From positions 124,001 to 188,000 of the forward strand of contig NW_024427588.1 in NCBI RefSeq assembly GCF_017562075.2: a DNA stretch of 64,000 nucleotides. Direction: 5' to 3'. Under the pieces are notes generated by a model. It did no database searches. It saw only the letters and a program-made list of their open reading frames with translations, and was not told the DNA's origin. Every line of letters starts with the position of its first letter. Position 1 is the stretch's first letter. Made by a program: the position numbers and the translations under genes. The DNA is from Anopheles merus (lineage: Eukaryota > Arthropoda > Insecta > Diptera > Culicidae). This document shows positions 42,230-54,806 of the stretch, one piece after another.

Positions 42230-45200
42230 TTAATAGCGGTTCGGAATCACAACACGGCGTCCTGAGCGTGTTTTGTACGGAGGGTCTACAATTGGTGGTG
42301 AATTGGAATGCTGATCATTTTTCGCGGGTGAATCTTCATCCTCTGCCTGGGTAAATGCTGCTTTAAGGCGGTCGATGGAAACTGGGACGTTCTTTCCGTT
42401 TACCTCGACGATAAAAACCTTTTTCTTCCGTCGGACCACTCGGTATGGTCCATCATACGGCTGCGTTAGAGGCGGTTTGATTGCACCCACTCGGATGAAA
42501 ACGTGTGTGCATGTTGCTATCTCCTTTTGGATGAATGGAGCTTCTCGTGTATTGTGGTTGCTGGTTGGTTTTGGTGCTATTTTCAACATTTGCTGCTTCA
42601 GCTGTGTTACAAACTCAGATGTTGCTCTCTTATCTTCGCTTGGCACGAAAAATTCACCAGGTAGTCGAAGTGGTACGCCGTAAATAAGCTCAGCAACCGT
42701 TGCATTTAGATCTGCTTTCAGAGAAGATCGCATGCCTAAGAGGACGATAGGTAGGACTTCAGTCCACCTCGAGTTTTGGTGGCACATTATAGCTGCCTTG
42801 AGCTGTCGATGTGTACGCTCGATTTGTCCGTTTGCTTGCGGATGGTATGGGGTAGTGCGCAAGTGTGTTATGCCTAGCATACTTGTAAGGGTACGGAAAA
42901 GCTCTGACTCGAATTGCCTGCCACAGTCGGTTGTAATATTCGTCGGTACACCAAATCGCGAAATCCAACCACTGATGAAAGCACGCGCTACGGTGTGTGC
43001 GGTCATGTTAGGTATAGGGTAAACCTCGGGCCACCTGGTAAATTTATCGATGATGGTAAGACAATATAAATTGCCTTCAGATGGCGGTAAGGGTCCTATG
43101 AGATCCATATGGATGTGTGCGAATCGGCGATAAGGCGTTTTGATTTGATCAATTGGCGATTTGTTATGGCGTTGTATTTTTGATTTCAGGCATGGCATAC
43201 AATTCGTTACAAATGCTTTGCAATCTCGACGAAGAGAAGGCCAAATGAAGCGGTCAGATACCAAACGAGTGGTAGCACGTATACCAGGGTGTGATGTGCT
43301 ATGCATTTTTTCTAAAATCTGCTTTCTAAATTGCTTTGGTACGAAAGGGCGAATCGCCTCTGTGGATATATCGCAATATATGGGAGTATCGGCTAGAGGT
43401 GATTTTAATTGTTTAAGATGAACGCAAGTATTTGTTGGTGGGTTTTCTAGGAAATGCTTGAGTTCTGGATCGGTTTTCTGTTCCTTAGCCATGCGATTGT
43501 AGTCTATTGTATCTATTGCAGTAATGGTGTTAATGCGGCTCAGCATGTCGGCAACTTTATTCGCATCACCCGCTACATGCCGAATATCGGTTGTAAATTC
43601 GCTTATGTAGCTAAGTCTGCGTTGCTGTGTAGGTGTAGCCTTTTCTGGACGCTGCTGAAAAGCGGTGACGAGCGGTTTATGATCTGTATAAATACAAAAC
43701 TCTCGGGCTTGTACGGTATCTTTAAAGTGCTTTACTGCTTCGTACATCGCGATTAGCTCGCGATCATACGTGCTTAGCTTTTGTTGGCTCTCACTCAGCT
43801 TGCGTGAAAAGAATGCAAGTGGTTGTAGTCCCTTTTCGGTGATCTGATGAAGAACGGCACCGATGCACGTATTCGAAGCATCCACATCAAGGGCTAGTGT
43901 TCCTTCAGGTGAAGGGTGTGCAAGCAGAGTAGCATTTGATAGTTCCTGTTTGCACTTTAGGAATGCGTCGTTGGTAGTGTCATTCCATTCGAGGCTAGTC
44001 GTGTCGTTTTTTATGTTGCCTGATATCATTGCCTGTAGGATGCGTTGGTTTTCAGCTGCGCGTGGTAGGAATCGGCGATAAAAGTTTATGGCTCCTAGAA
44101 ATCTTTTCAGTTCCTTGGCGTTAATGGGTCTAGGTATATCAATAATGGCTTGAACTTTGGCGAGTTTCGGTTGTATACCCTCGGCTGTGACTCTGTGTCC
44201 GAGAAAATCCACAGATTGTTGGCCTATTTGACATTTAGCTGCGTTTATGACGAGACCATTCTGTTTCAAGCGTTCAAAAACTTCACGAAGGTGCCTTTTA
44301 TGCAGTTCTATGTTCTCTGAAGCTATGCATAGATCATCTACGTAAGGAAAAACATAATCGAGGTCGCCTAAGATAGCGTGCAAATGCCTTTGTAGAGTCT
44401 GTCCTGCGTTTCTTAAGCCAAAGGTCATGTATTTAAATTCGAAAAGTCCGAAAGGGGTCGTTATGGCCGTCTTTGGGACATCTTCTGGGGCTACTGGAAT
44501 CTGATGATATGCCCTTTGTAAGTCAATACATGAAAATATTGTTTTGCCGTGAAGGATATTCGAAAAATCCTGAATATGCGGTACTGGGTATCGGTCTGGT
44601 ATGGTGATCGCGTTAAGATTCCGATAATCTCCGCACGGTCTCCACTTGCCGTTCGATTTTTTACAAGATGTAAAGCGCTTGCCCAGTTGCTTTTAGAGGG
44701 TTGACAAATCCCCTGTTCCATTAAAAATTGGAATTCAGCCTTGGCTTCTTTTAATTTGTCGATGGGCAATCGTCGTGGTCGACAAAAAACGGGTGGTCCG
44801 TTAGTGATTATCTGATGGACGGTGTTTGCCTCGGTTGGTTTGTGCTTCATGTTTAAAACAGTTATGTCCTTATATTCGTTAAGAATGTCAGAAAACGGTG
44901 AATTCATGTCGAATGTGGTAATAGCAGGTTCGGTCACTGCGTTAATGTTTTCGATTTCAAAACGGGTCGTGTTATCGATCAGTTTGCATCGCCGGAGATC
45001 GACAAGGAGATCGTAATGTTTTAAGAAATCGGCACCTATGATTGGCGACTTTACATCTGCGATGACAAACACCCACACAAAGGATCGTCGTAGGCCGAGA
45101 TCGACAGTGATACGCTTGGTACCGTACGTGTGTATTGGGGTACCGTTCGCGGCAAACAGCTGTTGTGAGTGTTTTGGTGAGTTACGTTCTCTTAAGGTTG

Positions 45201-45390
45201 GTGGGACAACAGAAACGTCCGCTCCGGTGTCGATAAGGAATCGATTCGATGTTTTCGGGTCGTGTATGTGTATGCGTTGTAAGCGATTGTTGTCGCTGCT
45301 GTCGTTGTCCGTGGCGGACGCAGGATTGCTGGCAGATGCAGCAGCAGCGTGGGCGGTTTGTGGGTTAGCGCTTACATCGGTCGCGGTCGA
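42230..45390 (-). pseudogene. CsRn1-like pol: protease, RT, RNase H, integrase
   Basis: Protease (FLIDTGADVSVV, about 45215-45240) and early RT read in one frame to about 44660. A shift in a T run (gttcgattttttacaag) breaks it, and the correct RT frame continues to the end at 42230: FPYVDDLCIAS catalytic box, RT thumb (FLGAINFYRRFLP), RNase H (LDVDASNTCIGAVL, YTDHKPLV), integrase zinc motif (HPGIRATT to CMPCLKSK), core D-D-E with HMDLIGPLP, TTDCGRQFES and HPQANGQIERTHRQLK, then a C-terminal tail. From 44428 the frame has 732 clean codons, so decay is slight. Confidence 0.85.
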
Positions 45391-46258
45391 GAGTACACCT
45401 CGATCTTCCCGTCGAAAAAAATATACGGTACGTTCGGGTTGTCAGCCTTCTGTTTTTCGCACTTGCGAGCTTGAGAACCGTGCCGGAAATGAAACCAGCA
45501 GATCCAGCCACGTTTATTTCTGGCTGGCGTTCCATCCCGTCGGCTGCAAGAACGAGAACGTATATTAGTAAAACGGTTCCGTCTGTGGGGGTTACCTGTT
45601 AGTGCTTCATCTAAGCGTTGCGTAAGGGCTTCGATACGTTGTTCCAGCGAATTTATCGTAGCTCCATCTCCTCGATATTGAATAGAGGAAATCTGCTCGC
45701 GGGGTGCCTCCAGAATCTTGTCAGCAACTTTTGCCTGGTCGTCCAGTGTTGCGGTTGGCATGGCAGCGATGATGGCACGAGTTGTGTTGGGCAGGGCTCG
45801 CAACCATAAGTTGGTCAGGATGTTGTCGGTACAACCTGCTCCTCCTAAGCGGCGCATCTCGGACAGCAAAACGCTGGGTTTCTGGTCTCCAAGGGACATG
45901 CCGGACAGCAAACTGCTCAGTCGCTGTGTTTCCGATGGTTGGAAATGAGCGATAACAGCTTCCTTTAGTGTTTCGTACTTGTTGCTGTTATTTTCGTTTG
46001 GCACTGCTTGATTACTGAATGCACGTATTTTGCTCGTGAACCAAGAGCGACGATCACTGTGTTGAACTTAAACTTGTCCAGTTTAATGCCGTTGACGTGA
46101 AAAGAGGCTTCGAGGCATATGAACCAGGTTTCAATATCCTCTTGGTCGAAGTCTGGAATATTTATTTTGGCAATCACTGTAGCTTCACTTGCCTCACTTT
46201 TCACAATCAGCGCACCATTTTGTTCAACTTCGTTGTTGGTCATCATTTTGTTTCGCAC
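45372..46258 (-). pseudogene. CsRn1-like gag
   Basis: Gag core in two overlapping frames (46258-45965 and 46004-45372) joined across a frameshift near 46010: INIPDFDQEDIETWFICLEASF, then SETQRLSSLLSGMSLGDQKPS and LWLRALP. Instead of a CCHC knuckle there is CWFHFRHGSQARKC, the CHCC-type motif typical of CsRn1 Gag, with the last cysteine not obvious. Capsid and nucleic-acid binding roles are inferred from the family. Confidence 0.82.
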
Positions 46259-46416
46259 GCGGTCGACACTTGATGGTCAATGTTCGATTGTTGAACTTAA
46301 AAACGCGGCGAGCGAAATGCAAATAAATAGCGGTCACCGTAAAATGATCACTCGCGATTGCTACGTTACGTTTCGGATAAACGTAATTTGATACTTGTTC
46401 AGTCGGGGTCACCAGT

Positions 46417-46678
46417 TATGGGAATGTTCTAGCTAATTTCACTACTTTCGGGTGCACGTAATGAGTTGGCTTGTTGCTCGCTTGGTGGTCACTCGTAGAA
46501 TGATTTTATTTCTAATATAAATATAATTCTAATCCTATATCTAATGGTAGTAGTGCAATCGTTTGCTATTGTTAGTGTTAGTGAGTGAAAGTGTGCTACA
46601 CGTTACGCGCGATGCGTTCTGTATGTGTTTGCTATGCGTAACGCGTCTTAAGAAGCGGTTACACGTTGTGTCACCACA
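46417..46678 (-). repeat. CsRn1-like 5' LTR
   Basis: 262 bp, matches the 3' LTR with a handful of differences (for example tttcgggtg against tttcgagtg). Confidence 0.88.
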
Positions 46679-46938
46679 AGATACCATTCGTCTACAAGAC
46701 ATCGTATCGTATACCAATGAACATCGAGCACGTGAAGTGCTACAATTGTCTGCAACAAGGGCACTATCAAAGCCAATGCCAACGACCCCAACGTCCTCAT
46801 GGATCGTGTTTCCGGTGTTCGAAGACGGGACATTCACATCGCAAATGTCCGAACCGTAACAACGTACCAGCCGCTGCGGTGCATTCAATGGATATGGAAT
46901 CGGGTTATTTACAACAAATTCCAGCCATGCAGGAGGTA
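46679..46938 (+). pseudogene. element E gag, zinc-knuckle part
   Basis: Resumes after the CsRn1-like insertion: CYNCLQQGHYQSQC and CFRCSKTGHSHRKC, two CCHC knuckles of retroviral type, in a frame open for about 85 codons until the Tc1-type element cuts in at 46938. Nucleocapsid function is inferred. No pol of element E is visible. Confidence 0.75.
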
Positions 46939-47044
46939 CAGTATCGGACAGAAAGATAGGACCCTTGTTTTTTCAACGCAGCATGCACCCGTTGGGCCAG
47001 GTTTATGTGTTGTTTGTATGTGTTTGTGTGTGCATGTGTGGGTG

Positions 47045-47090
47045 GTGGTGTGTGTGTGTGTGTGTGTGTGTGTGCATGTGTGTGTATGTA
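47045..47090. repeat. (GT)n microsatellite
   Basis: GT-rich run interrupted by gcat and tatgtatg, inside the left inverted repeat side of the Tc1-type element. Confidence 0.9.
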
Positions 47091-47997
47091 TGTTTGAATG
47101 TGTATTGGTGTGTGTGTTTGTTTCACAAGTATGTCGTTTCGGATAGATTTGTTAGTAGTTTTTTTTGTGTTTTGGGTAAGGTTTTTGATGTAATAAGCAG
47201 GACCACCGCCCTCGCGATCAGTGTTTTTTTTTATATATTAACAATTTTACGGTCTTCTTTCGCCGTGGTCTTTTGAGGACGTCTGGTTGACTTGCGCGTT
47301 TCGGTTGTCCAAGCGCGTTTCGGTTGTCCGAAGCGCGTTTGCCACAAAAGTGCGCGATCGTTCCATTATGAACTCGATCGTTTTGCGGTTAATGCCAGCA
47401 GCAGCCAGCAGCATTGTTACTAACATTGCTTGCTTGGACCGTCAAGAACGCGCTGGTTAAAAAGTTGGACACGGCTCATCCCGTGCTCAGCCTGCGTTCT
47501 GATTCTACACGTGATGAATTACATCGTTGTAGAGCAGCGAAAAAAGTGTATGGATAAAAACTATCTATGAGTAAGCGAGTGAGCGTCAACCCATTTAAAT
47601 CGAGAACAGAATACTGCCGCGCTCATGAAACAAAACGCCCATTGAAAAGAACAACTGCGCGCCAGCTCAATGCACGCACAAAGTTTCCTATGCACACACC
47701 AGCTTCAACGCAGAGATGCACGCTGGCCTTTCAATGTCGTGCACTGGAGAAACACCTGTGAGGGAATGCCGAGTTCATTGCTATTGTGCGCGTTTCCATT
47801 TCGCACCGCTGTCGCACATTCATGAAACAGCACACCTGCGTTCTCGTCCGAAGAACATTCGCTGCTATCGATGCGAACTTTAGCTTTTATCCAAGTATGA
47901 ACGCACGCTGTTTCACATGATAACACACATAATCAGAATGTTTTCAACGCAATATGAAACCAAGTCCAGCTACGTTTCTTCAGACAAAAACCCGCGC

Positions 47998-48118
<121 letters not shown>

Positions 48119-48213
48119 CACACCCAAACACATACAAACCACAATAAACCTGGCCCAACGGGTGCATGCTGCGTTGAAAAAACAAGGGTCCTATCTTTCT
48201 GTCCGACACTGTA

Positions 48214-48573
48214 CCTATATATGGTATATGGGTCCAATAAACTCCGTGGTAAACCAAAAATCAATAGTATCCAAACAGATGATAGCTATAGCAGATCTTA
48301 AATACCTACGGTTATTACGACCGTTAAAAAGATTTGAAGCTTTGGGATAGAATCGTTGTAATCATTGTTTTTGTACTCCTCGAATTGATTATTCTTCCAT
48401 TTTTAATTAAAACGAGACATCAATTTTATCCCGCATGAAACCGGGTAAATCAGCTAGTAGAATATAAAACATTTTTCATTGTTAATAAACACTTACTATT
48501 TCAAACTCAAGCTGAAAGGTTGTGTGTACAATTTTCACCTTATTTCTTTACCGTCGTTTAGTGTAAAACAGCT
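48214..48573. other. unassigned sequence
   Basis: AT-rich, 360 bp between the Tc1-type element and BEL-D. Possibly more of element E, but no domain is readable. Confidence 0.4.
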
Positions 48574-48593
48574 TGTTAATGATGAAGAGGAAG

Positions 48594-48882
48594 TGTTGCG
48601 AAATACCAAAAGAATAGGAGAAAATGTAGATATTTACTGGGAAGAAAAAAATCACAAATTAGTCTTTATTCCTCTTTTCTGGTGTTGTGGCGTACCAAGA
48701 GCTCGAGGGCGCGTATTTCGGGGCTATTTATCCCTTTTCTCTCCACCGCCATCACTACCGTCGTTGCAAAATGGAGTGCACTGTATCCCTCCGTCGACCT
48801 TTATCGCAGAACCCTATAAATTCGCACGATCAATAGAAGTTGTGGGGTTTCGCCAACGTAAACAAACGCAGTTGTCACAACA
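48594..48882 (-). repeat. BEL-C 3' LTR
   Basis: 289 bp; in plus orientation TGTTGCGAAATACC to GTTGTCACAACA. Confidence 0.92.
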
Positions 48883-49533
48883 TTCTCCCCACCAGTGCGA
48901 CGCTCACAAGCGTTACACTTCCCTAACGTTTGTTTTCTGTCTTCCTGATCGTAACGCCTGCTACTGTCATTTAGCCACGCGGTTTCTATTGTTAACGCGA
49001 CTAGAATTGTGCATATTTTACATTGTCTTTTCCCCAGGTGTTCTAAATAAATTGGTCCCCTCGTAATCTGATCGCTAGATTGCGACTGGACTGCTTATAC
49101 AGTCAAACTCGGGTTTTAGTCCCGTCGGCTGCGCCGATACAGTTCCCTCTCTCGCTACTCCTGTCTCGCTCCACTGTTCTGGCAGGTATTGTATACGTAT
49201 ACGGCTGTACGGGAGCGTGGTGCTTTTTATCCATCTGGTCCATATCGTTCCCACCTTCACTTTAGATCGTCCGGGAAAACCACTCTACCAGCGACGAATC
49301 ATTTCGGTTTTCCGCCAGTTTGCTGTCGTCGACGCTGTCGTGAAGTGACGGAAATAGTAAACGGACCTGCAATGGATCTTTAAAGAAACGAGAAAGCGCT
49401 CCAAACAGCTCTAGCAACCCGCGGATTAATATTACTGTGTAAGAAAGTGCATAGCTTGCACAATTCCAACCGCCAGAAATCCAACCCCTTACCCGTTTCT
49501 TACCACCATTTGCTTTTCCATCCCGTTTAAGTA

Positions 49534-51980
49534 TCACTGCCCTTGTCTCGCGGTTGCAAGGAAGCTGTAGTTCATTGTCCCTCCGGAACAATGTTTGGCT
49601 GGGGCAAATTTGCTGCAGTGTTGCGAAGTGCGGACGGACACCTTGTTCCCGTTTGTTTCGATTCCTTTCGTATCGCACGGGAAGTATTTCTGTATAGAGT
49701 TATCCGTGACCTTATTTCCTTTACGTTTGCAGATGCCGCCATGGCGGTCATTGCTTGCGACATCAGCAACAAGGGCATTTGAGAAACAAGGACCAAACAC
49801 CGTCCATCCTAGCCTGGTCTTAACCGCGATCGGTTCATGTATGTCACCCTCGATGCATCGCGACGGCTTCCCTAGGTAAACATTATCCATGCCGATAATG
49901 ATGCGCGGCACTATTCCGCTGTAGGACGAGACTTTAAGCCCTTTGAGGTGCGGATACTCCTCGCTCAACTTTTGAACCGACAGCGTCTGCGCTGGAAGTT
50001 CGAGTTTTTTCAGGGTATGCACCGTTGGCAGGTTGTATATCAAAGCACCTTTGCTTATACCCGATACTCGCAGCGATAACTCCAAAGAGCTGACTTCGTT
50101 GCGGGTCGTGTTATCAGTCCACTTCAAACTGACTGGGTGCAATTTACCGTCCATACCCAGCTCGTCTATCAGCTCACGATCAACGAATGTTGCCGATGAA
50201 CCTTCATCAAGGAACGCGAAGGTCTTTACCGAGCCCTTCTCGCCGTGCACTATTATGGGAACATATCGGAAAAGCGTGTTAGTGTTAGTGATGAAGTGAG
50301 TGTTTACCGAGTGTTGCGTGCTATTGCTCGATCTTGGTGTTTCATCTTCACAGTGAAGTAGTGTATGATGGTTTTCCTGGCAGCTCTCTCTTTGGCAACG
50401 TGTCCTCACGAAACATGCACCCCTGTGTGTTCCGAGGCAGGTGCTACACATGCCATGTTTGTTTACATACGCACGGCGTTCTCGGATCGTGAGTTCACAA
50501 AACCTGGCACAATCAGTCAGTGTGCGGCACGAGTCGTGACAAAGTTTACATGTCCTGGTGACGTGAACATTCAAGTGATGGTTGTGCATTGGTGGTTTTC
50601 GAGCTGGCTGTGATCGTGATTGTTCAACGTGGAGATTCCTTTCGAAAGGGTTTACTTCCGTGCTCGCGGCAATCGCTATCTCTGTGAACCACTTTCCAAA
50701 CTCTACGACGGACTTTCTTGGTAATTTCACCTTGTGACGTGCCCACTCTAGGCGTCTTTCTGCTGGTAGTTTTGCAACAAGTTCTTTCAGCAGTGTCACA
50801 TTACAATCGTACTCTTTTAGTCCGGAAGCTTTTACTGTTGCACACATTTTGCGCACCGCCTTCCCGAAGATTGCCAGTGACTCTAACCGCTCCGATCTAA
50901 CTGGTGGCAGCCTTCTAACTTTTTCCACTAAACTGTCCACTATCAGATCTGGCCGGCCATACTCCGACCGTAGGATGTCTAAAACATCCGCCAAACCGTC
51001 AGGTAGCAATAGGAGATGGTCCACGGACTCCAATGCCGGTCCCTTAAGTGCTCGTTGGAGGCGAATCAGGTTCTCCTCATCGGTGAAACCGCACGCCGCC
51101 GTGGATCGGTCATACGCTGTTATGAATAACGGCCATTGCTCTACCGTCCCGGAAAATATAGGAAGCTCCTTGGGGTATTTTCCCGCGCCGCCTTTTGGCT
51201 TGGCGTCAAGGATGCATCGACAAATGCGCTCTGTATAGAGGGTAGTTGCTTAACCGTGGAGTTGGCACTACATGGTGCCGCCATCGCCACTGCTCCAGCC
51301 CCACATGACTGGCCAAAATATTTGGTGCGGTGCACCTTAATGGAGTCCTCTACCGCACGTCTCCACTGCGTATACTCACGTTCCATTGCAGCGGCTTGTT
51401 CTACCGCCATGGTCCGGTCGTAATCCGGAGGGACGCTAGCCGACGTCGGAGTTGAGGGTTGATGACCTCGATCCGCTTTCGCCATCGCGCCATCACTCCG
51501 TTGTGATGCGACTGCTGCTGCTGTAGCTACCCGCGTTGCACCTACCGTTGTCGGTCCGATTCCAACCGGAGTCGGTGTTGAACAACTCAAGCGGTCGCCG
51601 CCATCGCGATAAGCAGTAGCAGTGGCTCCTACGTGATCTGTTTCTCGCATCCAGATCTCCGTCTTTTCTGCGTATTCGCTCATCCGACTGTGGTGGTCAG
51701 AAATCTCTTCTTCCAGCTCCAGTTCGCAGAGCTGGAGCTCCAGCTCCTTCTGAGCCTTTTCCACCTCAAATTTCCTCCTTAGGATTTCGAGGCGCTTCTT
51801 CTTAACCTCCATGCCGTGGGATAAACTCGCGGATTGGGAGGCTGCCTCATCTTTTGCCGCATCTTCCACGACGCTCACGCGCCTTCCCGGGGAAATGTCG
51901 GACATTTCGCCTAGCTGCTGCTGTGGCTCTACCACTTCACAGCTTGCGTCCTGTTCTGCTCGTGCATCCATTTTCCGCAA
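49534..51980 (-). pseudogene. BEL-C gag-protease
   Basis: N-terminal frame 51980-51141: a charged coiled coil at about residues 58-95 (KKKRLEILRRKFEVEKAQKE), then an Ala/Ser/Pro-rich linker. A shift near 51180 moves the reading to the frame ending at 49534: Gag core (YGRPDLIVDSLVEKV), Cys clusters (CKLCHDSCRTLTDC, CSTCLGTHRGAC), protease FAFLDEGSSATFVD and GWTVFGPC. Beyond this RT should begin, but unrelated sequence follows and no polymerase motif is seen. Confidence 0.82.
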
Positions 51981-52271
51981 CCACGGGTTTTCACTGCCTG
52001 TCGAAAAGGGTCACTCGCGAATTTGTGCTGCTCCCAACGGTGAGACTTATACACGGTTGTTCCACGCGCGTATATTTTTTACGATTTCGACGACGGATCG
52101 TTACACGACACTTTTTTCAACCGCACGGTGTATCACTAGACTCTCAACGAAGAGATTTATAAGTGTCTTCAGTGCGATTTCTGCGTAACACTTTGGTGAA
52201 GATTCACATACGCTAGTGTAGTTAACGAATAACCGAGTGAAATCCCGTACAGTGAAAGTAAATTTGTGAAA

Positions 52272-52562
52272 TGTTGCGAAATACCAAAAGAATAGGAGAA
52301 AATGTAGATATTTACTGGGAAGAAAAAAAATCACAAATTTAGTCTTTATTCCTCTTTTCTGGTGTTGTGGCGTACCAAGAGCTCGAGGGCGCGTATTTCG
52401 GGGCTATTTATCCCTTTTCTCTCCACCGCCATCACTACCGTCGTTGCAAAATGGAGTGCACTGTATCCCTCCGTCGACCTTTATCGCAGAACCCTATAAA
52501 TTCGCACGATCAATAGAAGTTGTGGGGTTTCGCCAACGTAAACAAACGCAGTTGTCACAACA
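52272..52562 (-). repeat. BEL-C 5' LTR
   Basis: 291 bp, two extra bases in A/T runs compared with the 3' LTR. Leader 51981-52271 has no gene. Confidence 0.92.
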
Positions 52563-52567
52563 GGAAG

Positions 52568-52830
52568 TTTTGAAACTGATGAAGACACGATGTTGTTGCT
52601 TTGAATTCTGGAACTTGACTAAATTTAATCAGGAAAAAAACTTGCTTATATACTGCAGAATTTTGGGAATTCGAGCTGCCGCACGCGGATTCGAGCTGCA
52701 CGATACCAATCTACAGCAGTTTGCGCTGCGTAATAGATTTAGGATGAAGTACTTTTTACAAGTAGGCAAATTTGCTTGAAGCGCCCTCTAGCTTACGCTA
52801 GGCTTACTAAGAGTGACGCGTTGCGTAACA
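52568..52830 (-). repeat. BEL-D 3' LTR, main part
   Basis: Continues the LTR begun at 48574-48593; matches the right LTR over its first ~106 bp and its last ~63 bp. The minus-strand purine tract GCGCGGGAGTA is at 52831-52841. Confidence 0.8.
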
Positions 52831-52860
52831 TACTCCCGCGCGTTGAATTATCTAATTCAA

Positions 52861-53721
52861 CTAGGATGAACTGGATGGCTCGTCGGTGGGAAGAACGCAG
52901 ATTTTAGAGATGGACCGCTTGAAGTCTTCATCTTTAGTCTTGACGATGACCACTCGGATGTTGTCGTCAGCTCCCTTGATGATCTGCGTGACGCGGCCAA
53001 GACACCACTTCGATGGAGGTAGCCCGTCCTCCTTCAACAGCACCATGGTATCCAGCTTCACGTTGTCCTTCTGCTTGGTCCACTTGGTTCTCTGCTGTAG
53101 TCCGGACAAGTAGTCTGTTGACCAACGTTTCCATAGTAGACGGACAAAATCTTGCACCTTTTGCCAGCGATCGAGACGGTTGAACGGCAGCTTTTCCAGC
53201 GATGGTTCGGCCAGGGATACGATGGGGCGATGAATGAGGAAGTGTCCTGGGGTCAGCACTTCCAGATCAGATGGGTCATTGGAGAGTGGTGTAAGTGGTC
53301 TAGAGTTGAGACATCCTTCAATCTGGATCAGTAGAGTGTTGAGTTCGTCGCTCGTGAGGATGGCGTTCCCAACGGTTGGCTTGAAGTGTATTTTGAAGGA
53401 CTTCACGGCCGCCTTCCAAAGGCCACCAAAGTTGGGTGAACGGGGTGGGATGAATTTGAACTGGATGCCATCGTCGATGCAGGACTTAATTACTGATGTT
53501 TGCCACTGGTGGTTGAATTGCTTGGCCAAGGAGGCAATTTCTCGGGAGGCGCCCAAGAAATTCCTAGCGTTGTCGCATTCGATGAGAGCCGGTTTCCCGC
53601 GTCGTCCGATGAATCGTCGAAGTGCCGCAAGAAATGCGTTGGTAGATTGGTCAGCGACCAATTCGATGTGTACAGCCTTCACTGCCATACAGACGAAAAT
53701 CGCTATGATACAGGGTTGCAA
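52861..53721 (-). pseudogene. BEL-D integrase and C-terminal domain
   Basis: 286-codon frame: AVKAVHIELVADQST (after the first catalytic Asp), ECDNARNFLGA (second Asp), PRSPNFGGLWKAAVKSFK (Glu replaced or shifted, region retained), then the Pao C-terminal domain (DTMVLLKEDGLPPSKWCLGRV). The integrase zinc-binding part is degenerate in 53722-53940. Confidence 0.82.
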
Positions 53722-53939
53722 TCTGATTCGTCAGCGGATGGTTGGCGAGTAAGATGTACGGATGTTTTCGGTCGAACGGTATTGGTGCATGTCGCAATCT
53801 TCCGCCCACTCGTAGCAGGCCATCTTGTAGAAACGGTGCTAATAGTTTTAATGGTGAGACACAGTGTAGATTCGGCTAGTTCCTCTAAGCCGAGATGCTG
53901 ATCCAATCTGCGTTGGTGACGGTTAGCAGGATTCGTGTT

Positions 53940-54806
53940 TTATCGGAATCTTCTTAACCACGCAACCAGACGTTGCAGTCCGGTGAACGTTGAACGGAGG
54001 CTAAAAAGTTCGTTCGGAGCCACGGATTGTGCAGCCATGCAGATTGGTCGCTCCTCCAATTCGTCCGTGGTGAAATCTTGCTGTCGAGGTTGATGAGTGT
54101 TCGGCCATTTCTCTGATGGTTGCGCCAGCCAGTCTGGTCTGTGCCCCCAAAGGGTTGAAGTTTCCAGATAATCCTCACCCATTCCTCGGGAAGATGATGT
54201 CCGCAGGAATGTCCGTTCCGGGTACGTGTCTCCACTCCTTACCGTGAGTGATGTGTTGGATCTCGGACACCCGTTAGCGATGAAGGTTTTCCAGCATGAC
54301 GGAGTTTTATACAACCAATGCAGGACGATGGTTGAGTTAGACCAAAAGATGGTCTCGACCTGTAGCTTCAAGGCGTCTGACACTTTCTCGTACGAGTGTG
54401 CCAGTAGCAGAGCTGCAGAAAGCTTCAGTGGGGGTAAGCAAACACGCTTTTGCTTATGGGAGTCTGCTAGTGGTGCCACCTTCGATTTTGCAGTGATAAG
54501 ATTGGTTGTCACACGTCCATCGGTGTCGAACGCAAGTAAATCGCCGCTCCGTACGCCTTCTCGGATACATCACAAAAGCAATGCATTTGTAGATTCGTTG
54601 CTCGTTGATCGGTTAAGAGCCAGCGTGGAATGTGGATTGTTTGTAGCATGGCCAACTTCTCGCGAAACAGAAGCCATCGGTTTTGTAGTGCTGGTGTCAA
54701 CGGCTCGTCCCAGGCGATCTGACATCTCCACAGCTCTTGAAGGAACAGCTTGGCTTGGATGATAACTGGTCCAACCAGTCCGATTGGGCGAACAGTTTTG
54801 CCACAT
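53940..54806 (-). pseudogene. BEL-D RNase H region
   Basis: Two frames: 54700-54509 (CFCDVSEKAYGAAIYL) and 54512-53940 (KSKVAPLADSHKQ, LPPLKLSAALLLAHS, FWSNSTIVLHWLYK). In the second motif Asn replaces the expected Asp of WSDS. Frames are broken between and after, near 54230. Confidence 0.78.

Larger units (their letters stand above)
41949..46678 (-). mobile_element. CsRn1-like Ty3/gypsy element
   Basis: LTRs 41949-42211 and 46417-46678 (about 263 bp) differ by a few substitutions and one base. The minus-strand primer site TGGTGACCCCGACT (46401-46414) is the tryptophan-tRNA type characteristic of the CsRn1 lineage. The purine tract AAGGGGGAAGTAG precedes the 3' LTR. TACC occurs on both sides (41945-41948 and 46682-46685) but is three bases away from the LTR on the right. 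Inserted in the gag of element E. Confidence 0.9.
48594..52562 (-). mobile_element. BEL/Pao element BEL-C, lacks RT and integrase
   Basis: LTRs 48594-48882 and 52272-52562 (289 and 291 bp, nearly identical), duplication GGAAG at 48589-48593 and 52563-52567, inside the BEL-D LTR. Orientation is minus, from gag-protease and the purine tract GGTGGGGAGAA next to the left LTR. After the 5' LTR the minus strand reads TTTCACAAATTTAC, not the usual TGG primer site. Pol is missing. The stretch 48883-49533 has no recognisable gene. Confidence 0.9.

Noticed and set aside
45038..45568. 176-codon plus-strand frame
   Set aside because: Antisense to the protease/gag part of the CsRn1-like element.
48479..49066. 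195-codon plus-strand frame
   Set aside because: Spans the BEL-D/BEL-C LTR junction; chance frame, no domain.
50849..51423. Plus-strand frames of 129 and 95 codons
   Set aside because: Antisense shadows of BEL-C gag.
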